From assembly GCF_029023725.1 (NCBI RefSeq), contig NZ_CP119075.1:1669501-1733500 (forward strand): a DNA stretch of 64,000 nucleotides, read 5' to 3'. Origin of the DNA: Synoicihabitans lomoniglobus. GTDB taxonomy: Bacteria; Verrucomicrobiota; Verrucomicrobiia; Opitutales; Opitutaceae. Below, piece after piece: positions 36,942 to 45,070 of the stretch (its first letter is position 1; each line of letters opens with the position of its first letter). The position numbers and the translations under genes were made by a program. The notes below the pieces were generated by a model. The model made no database searches and was not told the origin of the DNA. It saw only the letters and a program-made list of their open reading frames with translations.

Positions 36942-37949
36942 ATGCACCTCCTCCGCACTCCTCTGTTCATCCTGCTCATGCCCACTTGCCTTGTCTCTCT
37001 GGCCGATGGTAGGGTCGCCGACTCACCGGACAACCGGGCTTCCTTTCACGTGGTCGAGTTTCCGTCTGAGAACGCCACCTTACGCGGGCGATTCTATACG
37101 CCGGATGACCGGCCGGGCCCGTGGCCGATCGTCGTCATGGCTCACGGTTATTCCGCGACGATCAACGGCATGGTGGCCGATCGCTACGCGGAGCAAATTC
37201 ACCGGGCGGGGTTTGCCGTCCTGCTTTACGACCATCGCAATTTTGGCATCAGTGGCGGTGAACCGCGCCAGCAAATCAACGTCTGGACGCAGGCGCGCGG
37301 CTACCGCGATGCGATCGACTTCATCCGCACGCGACCGGAAATCGATCCCGACCGCATCGTGATTTGGGGCGACAGCATGAGTGGCGCGGAGGTGATCGTC
37401 GTCGCCGCGATTGACCATCGGGTCGCGGGCATCATCGCCCAGATCCCGGGCTGCGGAGATGAAATGCCGCGCGCGGATCCGACCGGAGAAGAGTTCGCCT
37501 CCATCCGGGAAACGTTTCTTCACGGCAACATCGAGGCCACGCCGGAAAACACGCGTGGACCCTTGCCGGTCGTGTCGTTTGCACCCGCCATTCACCCCGC
37601 GATCATGCAACCCGACACCGCCTTTCGGTGGTTCATCGAATACGGCGGTCGGTTCGACACCGGTTGGGAGAATTGGGTGACGCACGTGACGCCGCAGGTT
37701 CCGGTGGCGTTTGATCCGGGGTTGTGTGTCCGGCACATTAGAGCGCCTCTGCTCATGATCGTCGCGTATGAGGATGAGATGCCCTACGTGCGTTCCGACG
37801 TCGCGCGGCGCGTTTATGAGTTGGCACCGTCGACGAAGCAGTTGCTCCAGATCGATGGCGGTCACTTCGGACTCCTGCACTACCCCAGCGCGCTTTTTGA
37901 CGAAGCCAGCCAGGCGCAGGTGGATTTCCTCCAAGCCCACTTCCGCTGA
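36942..37949 (+). CDS. Exported alpha/beta hydrolase
   Basis: 335 residues from ATG 36942, which begins a signal peptide (MHLLRTPLFILLMPTCLVSLADG). The open frame extends upstream into mddA but that part is unlikely to be translated. The fold shows PIVVMAHGYSATINGM (oxyanion loop), nucleophile Ser in WGDSMSG, and His in DGGHFGLLHY near the end, with DEMPYVRSDV near the acid. Related to the dienelactone-hydrolase/X-Pro-peptidase-like group. Substrate unknown; probably an esterase outside the cytoplasm. Confidence 0.78.
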   Translation: MHLLRTPLFILLMPTCLVSLADGRVADSPDNRASFHVVEFPSENATLRGRFYTPDDRPGPWPIVVMAHGYSATINGMVADRYAEQIHRAGFAVLLYDHRNFGISGGEPRQQINVWTQARGYRDAIDFIRTRPEIDPDRIVIWGDSMSGAEVIVVAAIDHRVAGIIAQIPGCGDEMPRADPTGEEFASIRETFLHGNIEATPENTRGPLPVVSFAPAIHPAIMQPDTAFRWFIEYGGRFDTGWENWVTHVTPQVPVAFDPGLCVRHIRAPLLMIVAYEDEMPYVRSDVARRVYELAPSTKQLLQIDGGHFGLLHYPSALFDEASQAQVDFLQAHFR

Positions 37950-38083
37950 CGGGTCGCAGCGCAGGCCGCGGCCGGTCAGCAAGTGAGGGCTCGCAAAAGT
38001 TATTAGAAGGGATAAACTTCCGAAATTGTTAGCCGGCGCGATTCACGTTTCGGCGTGATTCTAGTTTCGTCTCAATTTCACGG

Positions 38084-39730
38084 ATGCCGACTGACATTAC
38101 CCCCATTCATGTTCACCGTCGGTTTTGGTCTGGTCTGGCGCTGCTGGTGGTAGTGTTGATCGCGGTCGGTTGCGGCAAACGTGAGACGGCCGTGGAAGCG
38201 GGGATTCGCACCCAGACCCTGCATATTGGCAATCGGGCCGAGCCACCCGATCTCGATCCCCAGACCAACAATAGTCTGGTCGTGAGTTTCATTCACGAAG
38301 CCCTTTTCGAAGGCCTCGTGCGACTCGCGAATGATGGCGCGACCATTCGCCCCGGCGTGGCCGAACGATGGGAGATTTCTCCCGATGGATTGCGCTATAC
38401 GTTCCATCTCCGGGCCGATGCCGCGTGGTCGAACGGAGATCTGATTACAGCTCCCGATTTTGTCGCTTCGTTTGAGCGCTTCATGAATCCCCAACTCGGA
38501 TGTGAAGCGGTGAACTTCACGTATCCGATCGTGGGGGCACGGGACTTCGTCGAAGGCCGCATCACCGATTTTGGATTGGTAGGCGTGGAGGCGACCGATG
38601 CGAGCACGCTGGAGATTCGCCTGCGGTTTCGGGCGCCGTATTTTCTCAGCGTGTTGGCGGACAAACATTTCGTGCCACTGCATCGATCGAGCGTCGAACG
38701 CTTCGACGGTTGGAACCGACGTGGCGGCGCGTGGACCAAACCCGGCAACCTCATCTCGAACGGCCCCTTCGCGCTCACGGAGTGGAAGCCCAACGTGGTG
38801 GTCGCGGTCGCGAAGAATCCGCACTACTGGAACGCGCCGGCCGTGAAGCTCAACGAAGTTCATTTCCATCCCATCGAAGACCCCGGCACGGAAGAGCGAG
38901 CGTTTCGGTCGGGCCAGCTTCATGTCACGTTCTCACTGCCGTCCAGCAAGGTGGCTGCCTACATGGAGCGACAGGCTCCGGAGCTGCACGCGATGCCGTT
39001 GCTGCAGACCAACTTTATTTCGTTCATGACGACAAGAGCGCCGTTCGACGACGCCCGCGTGCGCCAGGCTTTTTCACTGGCGATCGACCGCGATCAGCTG
39101 CTGGCCACCGTGCTCAAAGGGCAGGGTGATGTCGCGTCAACCTACGTGCGGTCTGGCTCTGGCGGATACGAACTGCCGCCGTTTTCGCGTTATGATCCCG
39201 CGACCGCCCGGCGTCTTTTGGCCGAGGCCGGTTATCCCGGCGGAGCCGGATTTCCGCGGCAGGAATTCACGCTCAGCAGCCGCGACGAAGACAAACTCAT
39301 CTATGCCCAGGCCTTGCAGGAAATGTGGAGGCAAACGCTGGGCGTGGAGGTGCAGATGGTGCCGACCGAGTTCAAGGTGTGGCTCGATGTGTTGCGCAAC
39401 CGTTCGTTTGCGCTCACCACCGACGGTTGGAACATGACGGTGAACGACCCTTCCGAAATGCTCGCGCTCGGCGTGACCGGCGATCCCAACAACGATGCCA
39501 ATTGGAGCAATGCGGATTACGACGCCGCGTTCGCCGCCATTGAGCAGGCGACCACCGACGAAGCTCGTCGCGATGCCATCATCATGTGCGAACGCATCAT
39601 CGGCGAAGAAGTTCCGTATGCGCCGGTCTACCACAGCGTGCGCAACTTCCTCCTGCATCCTTCGGTTCAAGGTTGGCGGGGCAACACCCTGCAGGTCATC
39701 GACTGGACGGCGGTATCGCTACACGAGTAG
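38084..39730 (+). CDS. Oligopeptide ABC transporter substrate-binding lipoprotein (OppA-like)
   Basis: 548 residues. The N-terminus has a membrane helix and lipobox LIAVGC with Cys30, so it is lipid anchored. The SBP_bac_5 body is plain: PPDLDPQTNNSLVVSFIHEALFEGLVRL, GVAERWEISPDGLRYTFHLRADAAWSNGD, DPNNDANWSNADYDAAFAAIEQA and the C-terminal YHSVRNFLLHPSVQGW. It delivers peptides to an Opp/Dpp permease, but no permease or ATPase gene lies in this window. Confidence 0.93.
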   Translation: MPTDITPIHVHRRFWSGLALLVVVLIAVGCGKRETAVEAGIRTQTLHIGNRAEPPDLDPQTNNSLVVSFIHEALFEGLVRLANDGATIRPGVAERWEISPDGLRYTFHLRADAAWSNGDLITAPDFVASFERFMNPQLGCEAVNFTYPIVGARDFVEGRITDFGLVGVEATDASTLEIRLRFRAPYFLSVLADKHFVPLHRSSVERFDGWNRRGGAWTKPGNLISNGPFALTEWKPNVVVAVAKNPHYWNAPAVKLNEVHFHPIEDPGTEERAFRSGQLHVTFSLPSSKVAAYMERQAPELHAMPLLQTNFISFMTTRAPFDDARVRQAFSLAIDRDQLLATVLKGQGDVASTYVRSGSGGYELPPFSRYDPATARRLLAEAGYPGGAGFPRQEFTLSSRDEDKLIYAQALQEMWRQTLGVEVQMVPTEFKVWLDVLRNRSFALTTDGWNMTVNDPSEMLALGVTGDPNNDANWSNADYDAAFAAIEQATTDEARRDAIIMCERIIGEEVPYAPVYHSVRNFLLHPSVQGWRGNTLQVIDWTAVSLHE

Positions 39731-39753
39731 CGACACGGGCAAGCCTCGCCAAA

Positions 39754-39984
39754 TCAGCGCCCGTCCTGTCGTGCCGCCCGCGCGGTGGCGGTGGTTAACG
39801 CGGCCAGCTTCGCGCGAGCTTTGGCCTCATCACTTTGCACGTAGGCGTCGTGCAGCGCCCGTTGTATTCCGTCGGGTTTCACTTTGGTGAAGCTCCGGAG
39901 GTGGAAGAGCGCTTTGATGAAATTGATGAAGCCAACAATCACGGCGGGGTTCTCAAGCGATAAATGGGGCCGATCTGAGCTCAA
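39754..39984 (-). CDS. Small protein of unknown function
   Basis: 76-codon frame with a TTG start, convergent with the oppA-like gene. The sequence has a hydrophobic/aromatic start (NPAVIVGFINFIKALFHLRSFTKV) and a helical Ala/Lys-rich end (SDEAKARAKLAALTTATARAARQ), which looks protein-like. No family recognised. The weak start codon and short length keep confidence low. The 39985-40129 gap upstream shows no further feature. Confidence 0.4.
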   Translation of the reverse strand: MSSDRPHLSLENPAVIVGFINFIKALFHLRSFTKVKPDGIQRALHDAYVQSDEAKARAKLAALTTATARAARQDGR

Positions 39985-40129
39985 GTCGATTCAAACCGAG
40001 CACGGCGAAACGGGATACTTCAGACTTAGCCTCGCCAACGCGGAACGTTTGATTCTACGTTTCTCTTCGATGTGCTGCCGGACTGGCCTCTGCAGTAAAC
40101 TTCATACCCTTTTCGTAATTAATCCTGTA

Positions 40130-40492
40130 ATGAAGGCCATTTCCCTGACGGAAAAATTTCAGCTGATCAACGAGCACTGGCGTCCCAAAGTCGTGGCCGA
40201 GCTCAATGGTCAGGCCGTGAAGTTGGTCAAGTTCGAGGGCACGTTTCCATGGCATCATCATGATCGGGAGGATGAACTTTTTCTGGTATGGCGCGGCGCA
40301 ATGACCGTGGAGTTTCGAGATCGAGTCGTCGCGCTGAAGGCGGGGGAAATGTGCGTGGTGCCCAAAGGAATCGAGCACCGCACCAAGGCCGAGTCCGAGG
40401 CCGAAGTTCTCATCTTCGAACCCGCCGCCACGCGCAACACGGGCAATGTGGAGGACGAGATATTCACCGCGCCCGACGACGTGAAACTCTGA
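40130..40492 (+). CDS. Cupin-domain protein
   Basis: 120 residues from ATG 40130; the open frame extends upstream to 39884 but cupin homology begins here. Metal-binding motif 1 is FPWHHHDREDELFLVWRGAMTV (His-His and Glu) and motif 2 is GEMCVVPKGIEHRTKA (His). This is the single-domain mannose-6-phosphate-isomerase-like cupin group. Role unknown, perhaps sugar or metal sensing; it stands alone, convergent to the aldo/keto reductase. Confidence 0.85.
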   Translation: MKAISLTEKFQLINEHWRPKVVAELNGQAVKLVKFEGTFPWHHHDREDELFLVWRGAMTVEFRDRVVALKAGEMCVVPKGIEHRTKAESEAEVLIFEPAATRNTGNVEDEIFTAPDDVKL

Positions 40493-40562
40493 GCGGCGGC
40501 CCGCTCGCGTCCCTCTCGTAGCGCCACGCGATCGGGAAGCGAAACCGCGATTTTGAGCGACC

Positions 40563-41591
40563 TCAGTTGTCGCTGGAGGTTTTCCAGAGATTGAGGTCGC
40601 CGTCGCGGGCGTGTTGATCGATGGCCGTGAGCTCCTCGGTAGTGAAGTCGAGGTTGGCCAGGGCACCGACGCAGTCTTCGATTTGGGAGACTTTGCTCGC
40701 ACCGATGAGCGCGCTGGTGACCTGCGGATTACGCAAGACCCAGGCGATTGCCATCTGTGCCAGCGATTGTCCGCGCGCGGTCGCGATGGCATGGAGCGCT
40801 TTGATGTTGGCGAGATTTTCCTCACTCAGGAAATCGGCGCTGAGCGAGCTGTTGGCGGTCACGCGACTGTCGGGCGGATTACCATTCAGGTATTTGTTGG
40901 AGAGCATGCCCTGGGCGAGCGGCGAGAAGGCGATGCAGCCAATGCCTTCGTCCTCTAGCGTGCGGAGCAGGCCCTCGGTTTCGACCCAGCGATTGAGCAT
41001 GGAATAACTGGGTTGATGGATGAGACAACGGTCGCCGAACTCGCGCAAAAGGGCCGCGGCTTCGGTCGTGCGTTCGGCGCTGTAGGAAGACACGCCGACG
41101 TAGAGTGCTTTGCCGGAATTGAGCGCCTGCGAAAGTGCGCCCATGGTTTCCTCGAGGGGCGTCTCGGGATCGAAGCGGTGCGAATAGAAAATGTCGACGT
41201 AGTCGAGACCCATGCGCTGCAGTGATTGGTCGAGGCTGGCAGTCAGGTATTTTTTGCTGCCCCATTCGCCGTAGGGACCGTCCCACATGTGGTAGCCGGC
41301 CTTGGTGGAGATGATGAGTTCATCGCGAAGGTCGGCGAAGTCGGTGGCGAGGATTTGTCCAAAATTTTCTTCGGCGGAACCGGCGGGTGGGCCGTAGTTG
41401 TTGGCCAGGTCGAAGTGAGTGATGCCGAGATCGAAGGCGCGCTGGCACATGGCCCGGGCGTTCTCGAACGAAGTGACGCCGCCAAAGTTGTGCCACAAGC
41501 CGAGCGAGATCGCGGGGAGTTTGAGACCACTGCGGCCGCAGCGGTTGTAGATCATCTTATCGTAACGGGTCGAAGCAGGCAGGTAGGTCAT
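40563..41591 (-). CDS. Aldo/keto reductase, YghZ (L-glyceraldehyde-3-phosphate reductase)-like
   Basis: 342 residues. AKR barrel with the tetrad Asp/Tyr/Lys/His in FDLANNYGPPAGSAEENFG, STKAGYHMWDGPYGEWGSKKYL and DIFYSHRFD; NADPH site near SALIGASKVSQIEDCV. MWDGPYGEWGSKKYL and NYGPPAGSAE are characteristic of YghZ/GPR, which reduces L-glyceraldehyde 3-phosphate and helps detoxify aldehydes. The perfect palindrome 130 bases upstream (41721-41751) may be its operator. Confidence 0.9.
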   Translation of the reverse strand: MTYLPASTRYDKMIYNRCGRSGLKLPAISLGLWHNFGGVTSFENARAMCQRAFDLGITHFDLANNYGPPAGSAEENFGQILATDFADLRDELIISTKAGYHMWDGPYGEWGSKKYLTASLDQSLQRMGLDYVDIFYSHRFDPETPLEETMGALSQALNSGKALYVGVSSYSAERTTEAAALLREFGDRCLIHQPSYSMLNRWVETEGLLRTLEDEGIGCIAFSPLAQGMLSNKYLNGNPPDSRVTANSSLSADFLSEENLANIKALHAIATARGQSLAQMAIAWVLRNPQVTSALIGASKVSQIEDCVGALANLDFTTEELTAIDQHARDGDLNLWKTSSDN

Positions 41592-41720
41592 GGCGGAAAA
41601 GTGGTGGATTTAAGCGGCGGATATCATCGCGTCGTTCGCGCTCGGTCATGGCAAGGTGGCGTGCGTCTCACGTAAAGCAACCGCCGGCCCCGAAAGCGGC
41701 GCCTGCTGCCTCACACTGGC

Positions 41721-41751
41721 GGAAAGTGTAACCATTATGGTTACACTTTCC
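41721..41751. promoter_or_regulatory. 31-bp perfect palindrome, likely operator
   Basis: GGAAAGTGTAACCAT (41721-41735), one central T, then ATGGTTACACTTTCC (41737-41751): 15-base arms without a mismatch. It lies in the 369-base gap between the divergent aldo/keto reductase (41591) and the exported protein (41961). There is no T-run, so a protein-binding site for a dimeric regulator is more likely than a terminator. No regulator gene is adjacent. Confidence 0.65.
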
Positions 41752-41960
41752 GACCACCAAGATGGGGTAGGGCGGCTCGGATTCCGTTTGTTGCGCTGGC
41801 TGGGCTCGCTTGGTTCCTTCAGGGCTCGTTGGTGGTGCGGCGGAGCAGGCCGAGTGCGAGGGAGCTCGCCGCTACGGTGCCGAATGGGCGGGAACCAAGG
41901 GGCTGAAAATGTTGCTTCGTCCGGCTTGCATGGTGGGGCGAGAAGATCACGATTCGTTTC

Positions 41961-42353
41961 ATGAATCGTCTACGTTTTCTTGGTTTGGTGAGTTTGAGTT
42001 TCTTCGCGCTCGTTTCGGCGAACTTGTTCGCCGCCGATAAAGCGGAGACGAAGAGCTGGGGGCCATGGGAAGCCGTGGGCTTCGATGAAGCCGTCATCAA
42101 AGACGTGCGTGTCAGCGGCGACGATATTTTCATCATGCTGCAGCCCGCCCATCGTAACGATAAGCTCACGATGAAAATCTCCATGCAAATGGGCGCGGGT
42201 TACCGCAAGTGGTTCACCGGAGATGAGGTGCTGGTCGCGCAGGAGAACTCCGGTCGCGCCGCCAATACCTGGACCGATCGCATCCAAACGTCCGCGAGTT
42301 ACATCGAGTATTACGCGAACGGTGAGCTCTTCCTGCATCTGAAGCGGAAGTAA
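41961..42353 (+). CDS. Small exported protein of unknown function
   Basis: 130 residues with a signal peptide (MNRLRFLGLVSLSFFALVSA, cut near FAAD). The mature ~105 residues form one small beta-rich domain (SWGPWEAVGFDEAVIKDVRVSGDDIFIMLQPAHRNDKLTMKI, then IEYYANGELFLHLKRK). Not recognised. The start codon lies inside a short inverted repeat (ACGATTC / GAATCGT around 41949-41968). It is convergent with the sulfatase. Confidence 0.65.
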   Translation: MNRLRFLGLVSLSFFALVSANLFAADKAETKSWGPWEAVGFDEAVIKDVRVSGDDIFIMLQPAHRNDKLTMKISMQMGAGYRKWFTGDEVLVAQENSGRAANTWTDRIQTSASYIEYYANGELFLHLKRK

Positions 42354-42486
42354 GTCGGGCGTTGTCGGGGAGCGGTGTCCCCCTTGAAAAGAAAATACAC
42401 ACCGCAACGGCACGCTACACGGCGAGCACGCCCTACCGAGTGAGCCTGGGGCGAGAGCCCTGGTTGGTTCGCAGGCGCTTGCGATA

Positions 42487-44229
42487 TCAATTTACGCGAC
42501 GGAGCGAGATCCGTTTGAAGTCGAGGGCGGTTTCGCCGGGGAAATTGGGAGCGGTGAGCGTAAGTTTGCCGGGCCCGCGATGGAGATCGATTTCGCCCAG
42601 CGAAAACGCGCGAAAATCTTTCACGTAGGACTCGGCTCGCGGAACTCGGTCGTGTTCCATGCCGGTCTCGAGTGGATCCCACGCCGTGGGGATGCGTCCG
42701 CTGCTCTTCGCGTCGTTCATGGTCAGTTCCAACATCGCGCCCGGAGTGCGGGCGGTGTAGTGTATGGTTACGGCGAAACGATCGGGTTCGATCACTTCGA
42801 TGTCCCACGTGAGTTTGTCGACGGTCGAACGCCAGTTCAGCACGTAGGAGTCGTTGGGATATTGGTTGGAGCGTTTTAGGCCGCCGTGCAGGACCGCATC
42901 GCGAGCCGGCAGGTAAGTCACCGCTGCGGCTGGATGGCCCACCGGAATGGCGGGAATGGCGGGCGCGGCAGTGGCGGCGATGTCTTCGCGCCAGGCGGCG
43001 ACGACCTGCTGCAACCGTGCGGCGACGGCGGGATGTTGGTCGGTCACGACCTCCGTTTGGCGAATATCTGCGGCGAGGTCGTAGAGGTTGCCCTTGGCGT
43101 CCAGCATGAAGCGCTGAGTGCGCACGCTCACCGCGCCGCGCCAGGACGTGAATACCGGGCGCGGCGCGGGGGCGTCGCCAGTGCCGGTTAACACGGCGGC
43201 GTAGCTGGCTCCGTCGAGCGGCAGGGGCGGGTGCAGGTCGACTGCGGCGAGCTCGGCCAGCGTGGGCAGTAGATCCACGGCGGAGGCGAGCGGAGTGACG
43301 GTGGTGCGAGGTGGGATGTGCCCGGGCCAGCGAACGAAGAGAGGCGAGCGCACACCTCCTTCGTCGGTCGATGCCTTGCGGCCCTTGAGATCACCGTTCC
43401 AGCGCCAGCCGTTGGGGCCGTTGTCGGTGAAGTAAACCACGATGGTATTATCGGCGATGCCGAGGCGTTCGAGCTCGGCGAGGACGCGCCCGGCATTGGC
43501 ATCGAGATTCTCCACCATGGCGAGTGCGGCGCGGGTGTGTTCTCGCTCTTCGCGGGCGGAATAGCGGTGTTCAGCGGGAATATCGCGATCGGCCCAGTCG
43601 TTCCAATTGGCGTCGGGGACCTGCATGGGGGCGTGGGGTGTATTGAAGGCGAGATAGGCCAGAAACGGGCGTCCTGCTTCGGTCTGTGCGGCCATGAAGG
43701 CGAGGGTGTGATCGGTGATGTCGTCAGCCAGATACCCGGAGCCGGTGACCAACTCGCCGTTGTGATCCATGGTCGCGTCGAAGTAACTGCCCCAGTGGCC
43801 GGACGTGAATCCGTAGAACTCGTCGAATCCGCGGGTGTTCGGGTGGTAGGGGTGCTGAGAGCCGTTGTGCCATTTGCCAAAGCAACCGGTCGCGTAGCCC
43901 GCCGCGCGAAACACATCGGCGATGGTATGCTCGCGCAGGGCCAGTCGCTCGGCCCCTTCGCTTACGTCGATGACGCCGGTGCGCGGCGCCTGGCGACCGG
44001 TGAGGAATTCGGCGCGGGTCGGGGCACAGACGGGTTGCACATAGAACCGCTCAAAGTGCGCGCCGTCGTGAGCCAGAGAGTCGAGGGCCGGCGTCCGGAT
44101 GGTGGGATGGCCGTGATAGCCGAGGTCACCCCAGCCCTGATCGTCGGCCAACAGCACCACAATGTTGGGCTGAGCGCAACACGCCGCGACTGCGGTGAGA
44201 GCGAATCCGATCAGCCAGTCACGCATCAC
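42487..44229 (-). CDS. Secreted sulfatase (Cys-type, formylglycine)
   Basis: 580 residues with a signal peptide (WLIGFALTAVAACCAQ). Metal site DDQGWGD follows directly, and the sulfatase signature is VCAPTRAEFLTGR, where the Cys of CxPxR becomes formylglycine. FGKWHNG, AYLAFNTPHAPMQVP and VVYFTDNGPNGWRWNGDLKGRKASTDEGGVRSPLFVRWPGH are family sequence. It desulfates sulfated glycans in the periplasm. It starts 3 bases after DUF5989, so it is the 3' member of the carbamoyltransferase cassette; an activating FGE is not in this window. Confidence 0.9.
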   Translation of the reverse strand: MMRDWLIGFALTAVAACCAQPNIVVLLADDQGWGDLGYHGHPTIRTPALDSLAHDGAHFERFYVQPVCAPTRAEFLTGRQAPRTGVIDVSEGAERLALREHTIADVFRAAGYATGCFGKWHNGSQHPYHPNTRGFDEFYGFTSGHWGSYFDATMDHNGELVTGSGYLADDITDHTLAFMAAQTEAGRPFLAYLAFNTPHAPMQVPDANWNDWADRDIPAEHRYSAREEREHTRAALAMVENLDANAGRVLAELERLGIADNTIVVYFTDNGPNGWRWNGDLKGRKASTDEGGVRSPLFVRWPGHIPPRTTVTPLASAVDLLPTLAELAAVDLHPPLPLDGASYAAVLTGTGDAPAPRPVFTSWRGAVSVRTQRFMLDAKGNLYDLAADIRQTEVVTDQHPAVAARLQQVVAAWREDIAATAAPAIPAIPVGHPAAAVTYLPARDAVLHGGLKRSNQYPNDSYVLNWRSTVDKLTWDIEVIEPDRFAVTIHYTARTPGAMLELTMNDAKSSGRIPTAWDPLETGMEHDRVPRAESYVKDFRAFSLGEIDLHRGPGKLTLTAPNFPGETALDFKRISLRRVN

Positions 44230-44232
44230 ATG

Positions 44233-44427
44233 CTAGAACAATGAGTAGATAAACGGAGCCGCGCCCGACCCCCCGAGCACGACCAATGCGCTGACGAGAA
44301 GCAGCACGATGATGATGGGGGTGAGCCACCATTTCTTGTTGTGGATCACGAAGTCCCAGAACTCAGCGATTACGCCTTTTTGCGGCTGTTGGGAGGCTTC
44401 TTCGAAAGAGGGATCAGGCTTGGACAT
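44233..44427 (-). CDS. DUF5989 small membrane protein
   Basis: 64 residues from ATG 44427 (upstream open frame rejected). An N-terminal acidic/Gln segment, then FWDFVIHNKKWWLTPIIIVLLLVSALVVLGGSGAAPFIYSLF with one membrane helix. This is the DUF5989 pattern (FLxxxKKWWLxPI...APFIYTLF). Such genes are found next to SxtJ-like and NodU/CmcH carbamoyltransferase genes. Function unknown. Confidence 0.85.
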   Translation of the reverse strand: MSKPDPSFEEASQQPQKGVIAEFWDFVIHNKKWWLTPIIIVLLLVSALVVLGGSGAAPFIYSLF

Positions 44428-44448
44428 GGTGGAGCGCTGCGGGCAGAG

Positions 44449-44618
44449 GTTTTTAACCACGGATGGACTCAGATAAACACAGATCAAACCCGCGGTGGGT
44501 AAAACCAAATTGCTCTCCCATCCTGATGAATTGCGGACGGTCGAAACGGATAACCACAAATTGAACATCAACTATTCCGCATCGGTGCCTAACAGGGTCC
44601 ATTCGTGGTTAAAGAAAC
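44449..44618. repeat. Fold-back (MITE/REP-like) element inside the carbamoyltransferase cassette
   Basis: The left end TTTAACCACGGATGGAC (44452-44468) and the reverse complement of the right end (44597-44613) match at 16 of 17 bases, framing ~130 bases of non-coding sequence. The right arm touches the stop codon of the SxtJ gene. AACCACGGATG-type units are a recurring intergenic motif, and a half-like copy (TTTTAACCACGA) occurs at about 61768. No transposase is present, so this is a non-autonomous or REP-like element. Confidence 0.5.
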
Positions 44619-45031
44619 TAGTGCTGACGGAGGTAACTGGCGGGAGTGCGCTTATCGGTTTTGGGTTCCCAGTAGGATTTGCGGTTGGGGTCGAATTTGC
44701 GGTTGAGCGGATCGCGGCCGAGGAGACGCATGAGTATGCCGATCGGTGTGATCACGAGATAATAAACGATCGCGAGGATGACGTGCGAGAGCACGAAACC
44801 GATGGGAAATGTGACCAAGACGGCCCCGAGATAGATCAAGCGCACCGATGGCGGTTTGGCCCAGCCCATCAGACCCACCGCGAATGCCACAGCCCCGAGC
44901 ACCCGGGCGAGCAACGTGAGATCGCGCTGAAATGCGACGACGGCGAAGACACCGAGAAACAAGAACCACAGGGTGGCAAAGACTCGCAGATCTTTGGTGG
45001 TCGGGTGGCGGTTGATTTTGATGAGACTCAT
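44618..45031 (-). CDS. SxtJ-family membrane protein
   Basis: 137 residues with three to four membrane helices. It shows the SxtJ pattern: ATLWFLFLGVFAVVAF, RVLGAVAFAVGLMGWAKPPSVRLIYLGAVLVTFPIGFVLSHVILAIVYYLVITPIGILMRLLGRDPLNRKFDPNRKSYW, with the conserved GRDPL and SYW end. SxtJ was named from the saxitoxin cluster and occurs with carbamoyltransferases in many phyla; its role is unknown. It lies 39 bases after the carbamoyltransferase gene. Confidence 0.85.
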   Translation of the reverse strand: MSLIKINRHPTTKDLRVFATLWFLFLGVFAVVAFQRDLTLLARVLGAVAFAVGLMGWAKPPSVRLIYLGAVLVTFPIGFVLSHVILAIVYYLVITPIGILMRLLGRDPLNRKFDPNRKSYWEPKTDKRTPASYLRQH

Positions 45032-45070
45032 GAGGGCGATGGTGTCGTGCGGGGAGACGGGACGTTGGAT

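Noticed and set aside
41949-41968. Short inverted repeat ACGATTC/GAATCGT over the start of the 41961 gene
   Set aside because: Arms of seven bases can occur by chance; no further evidence of regulation.
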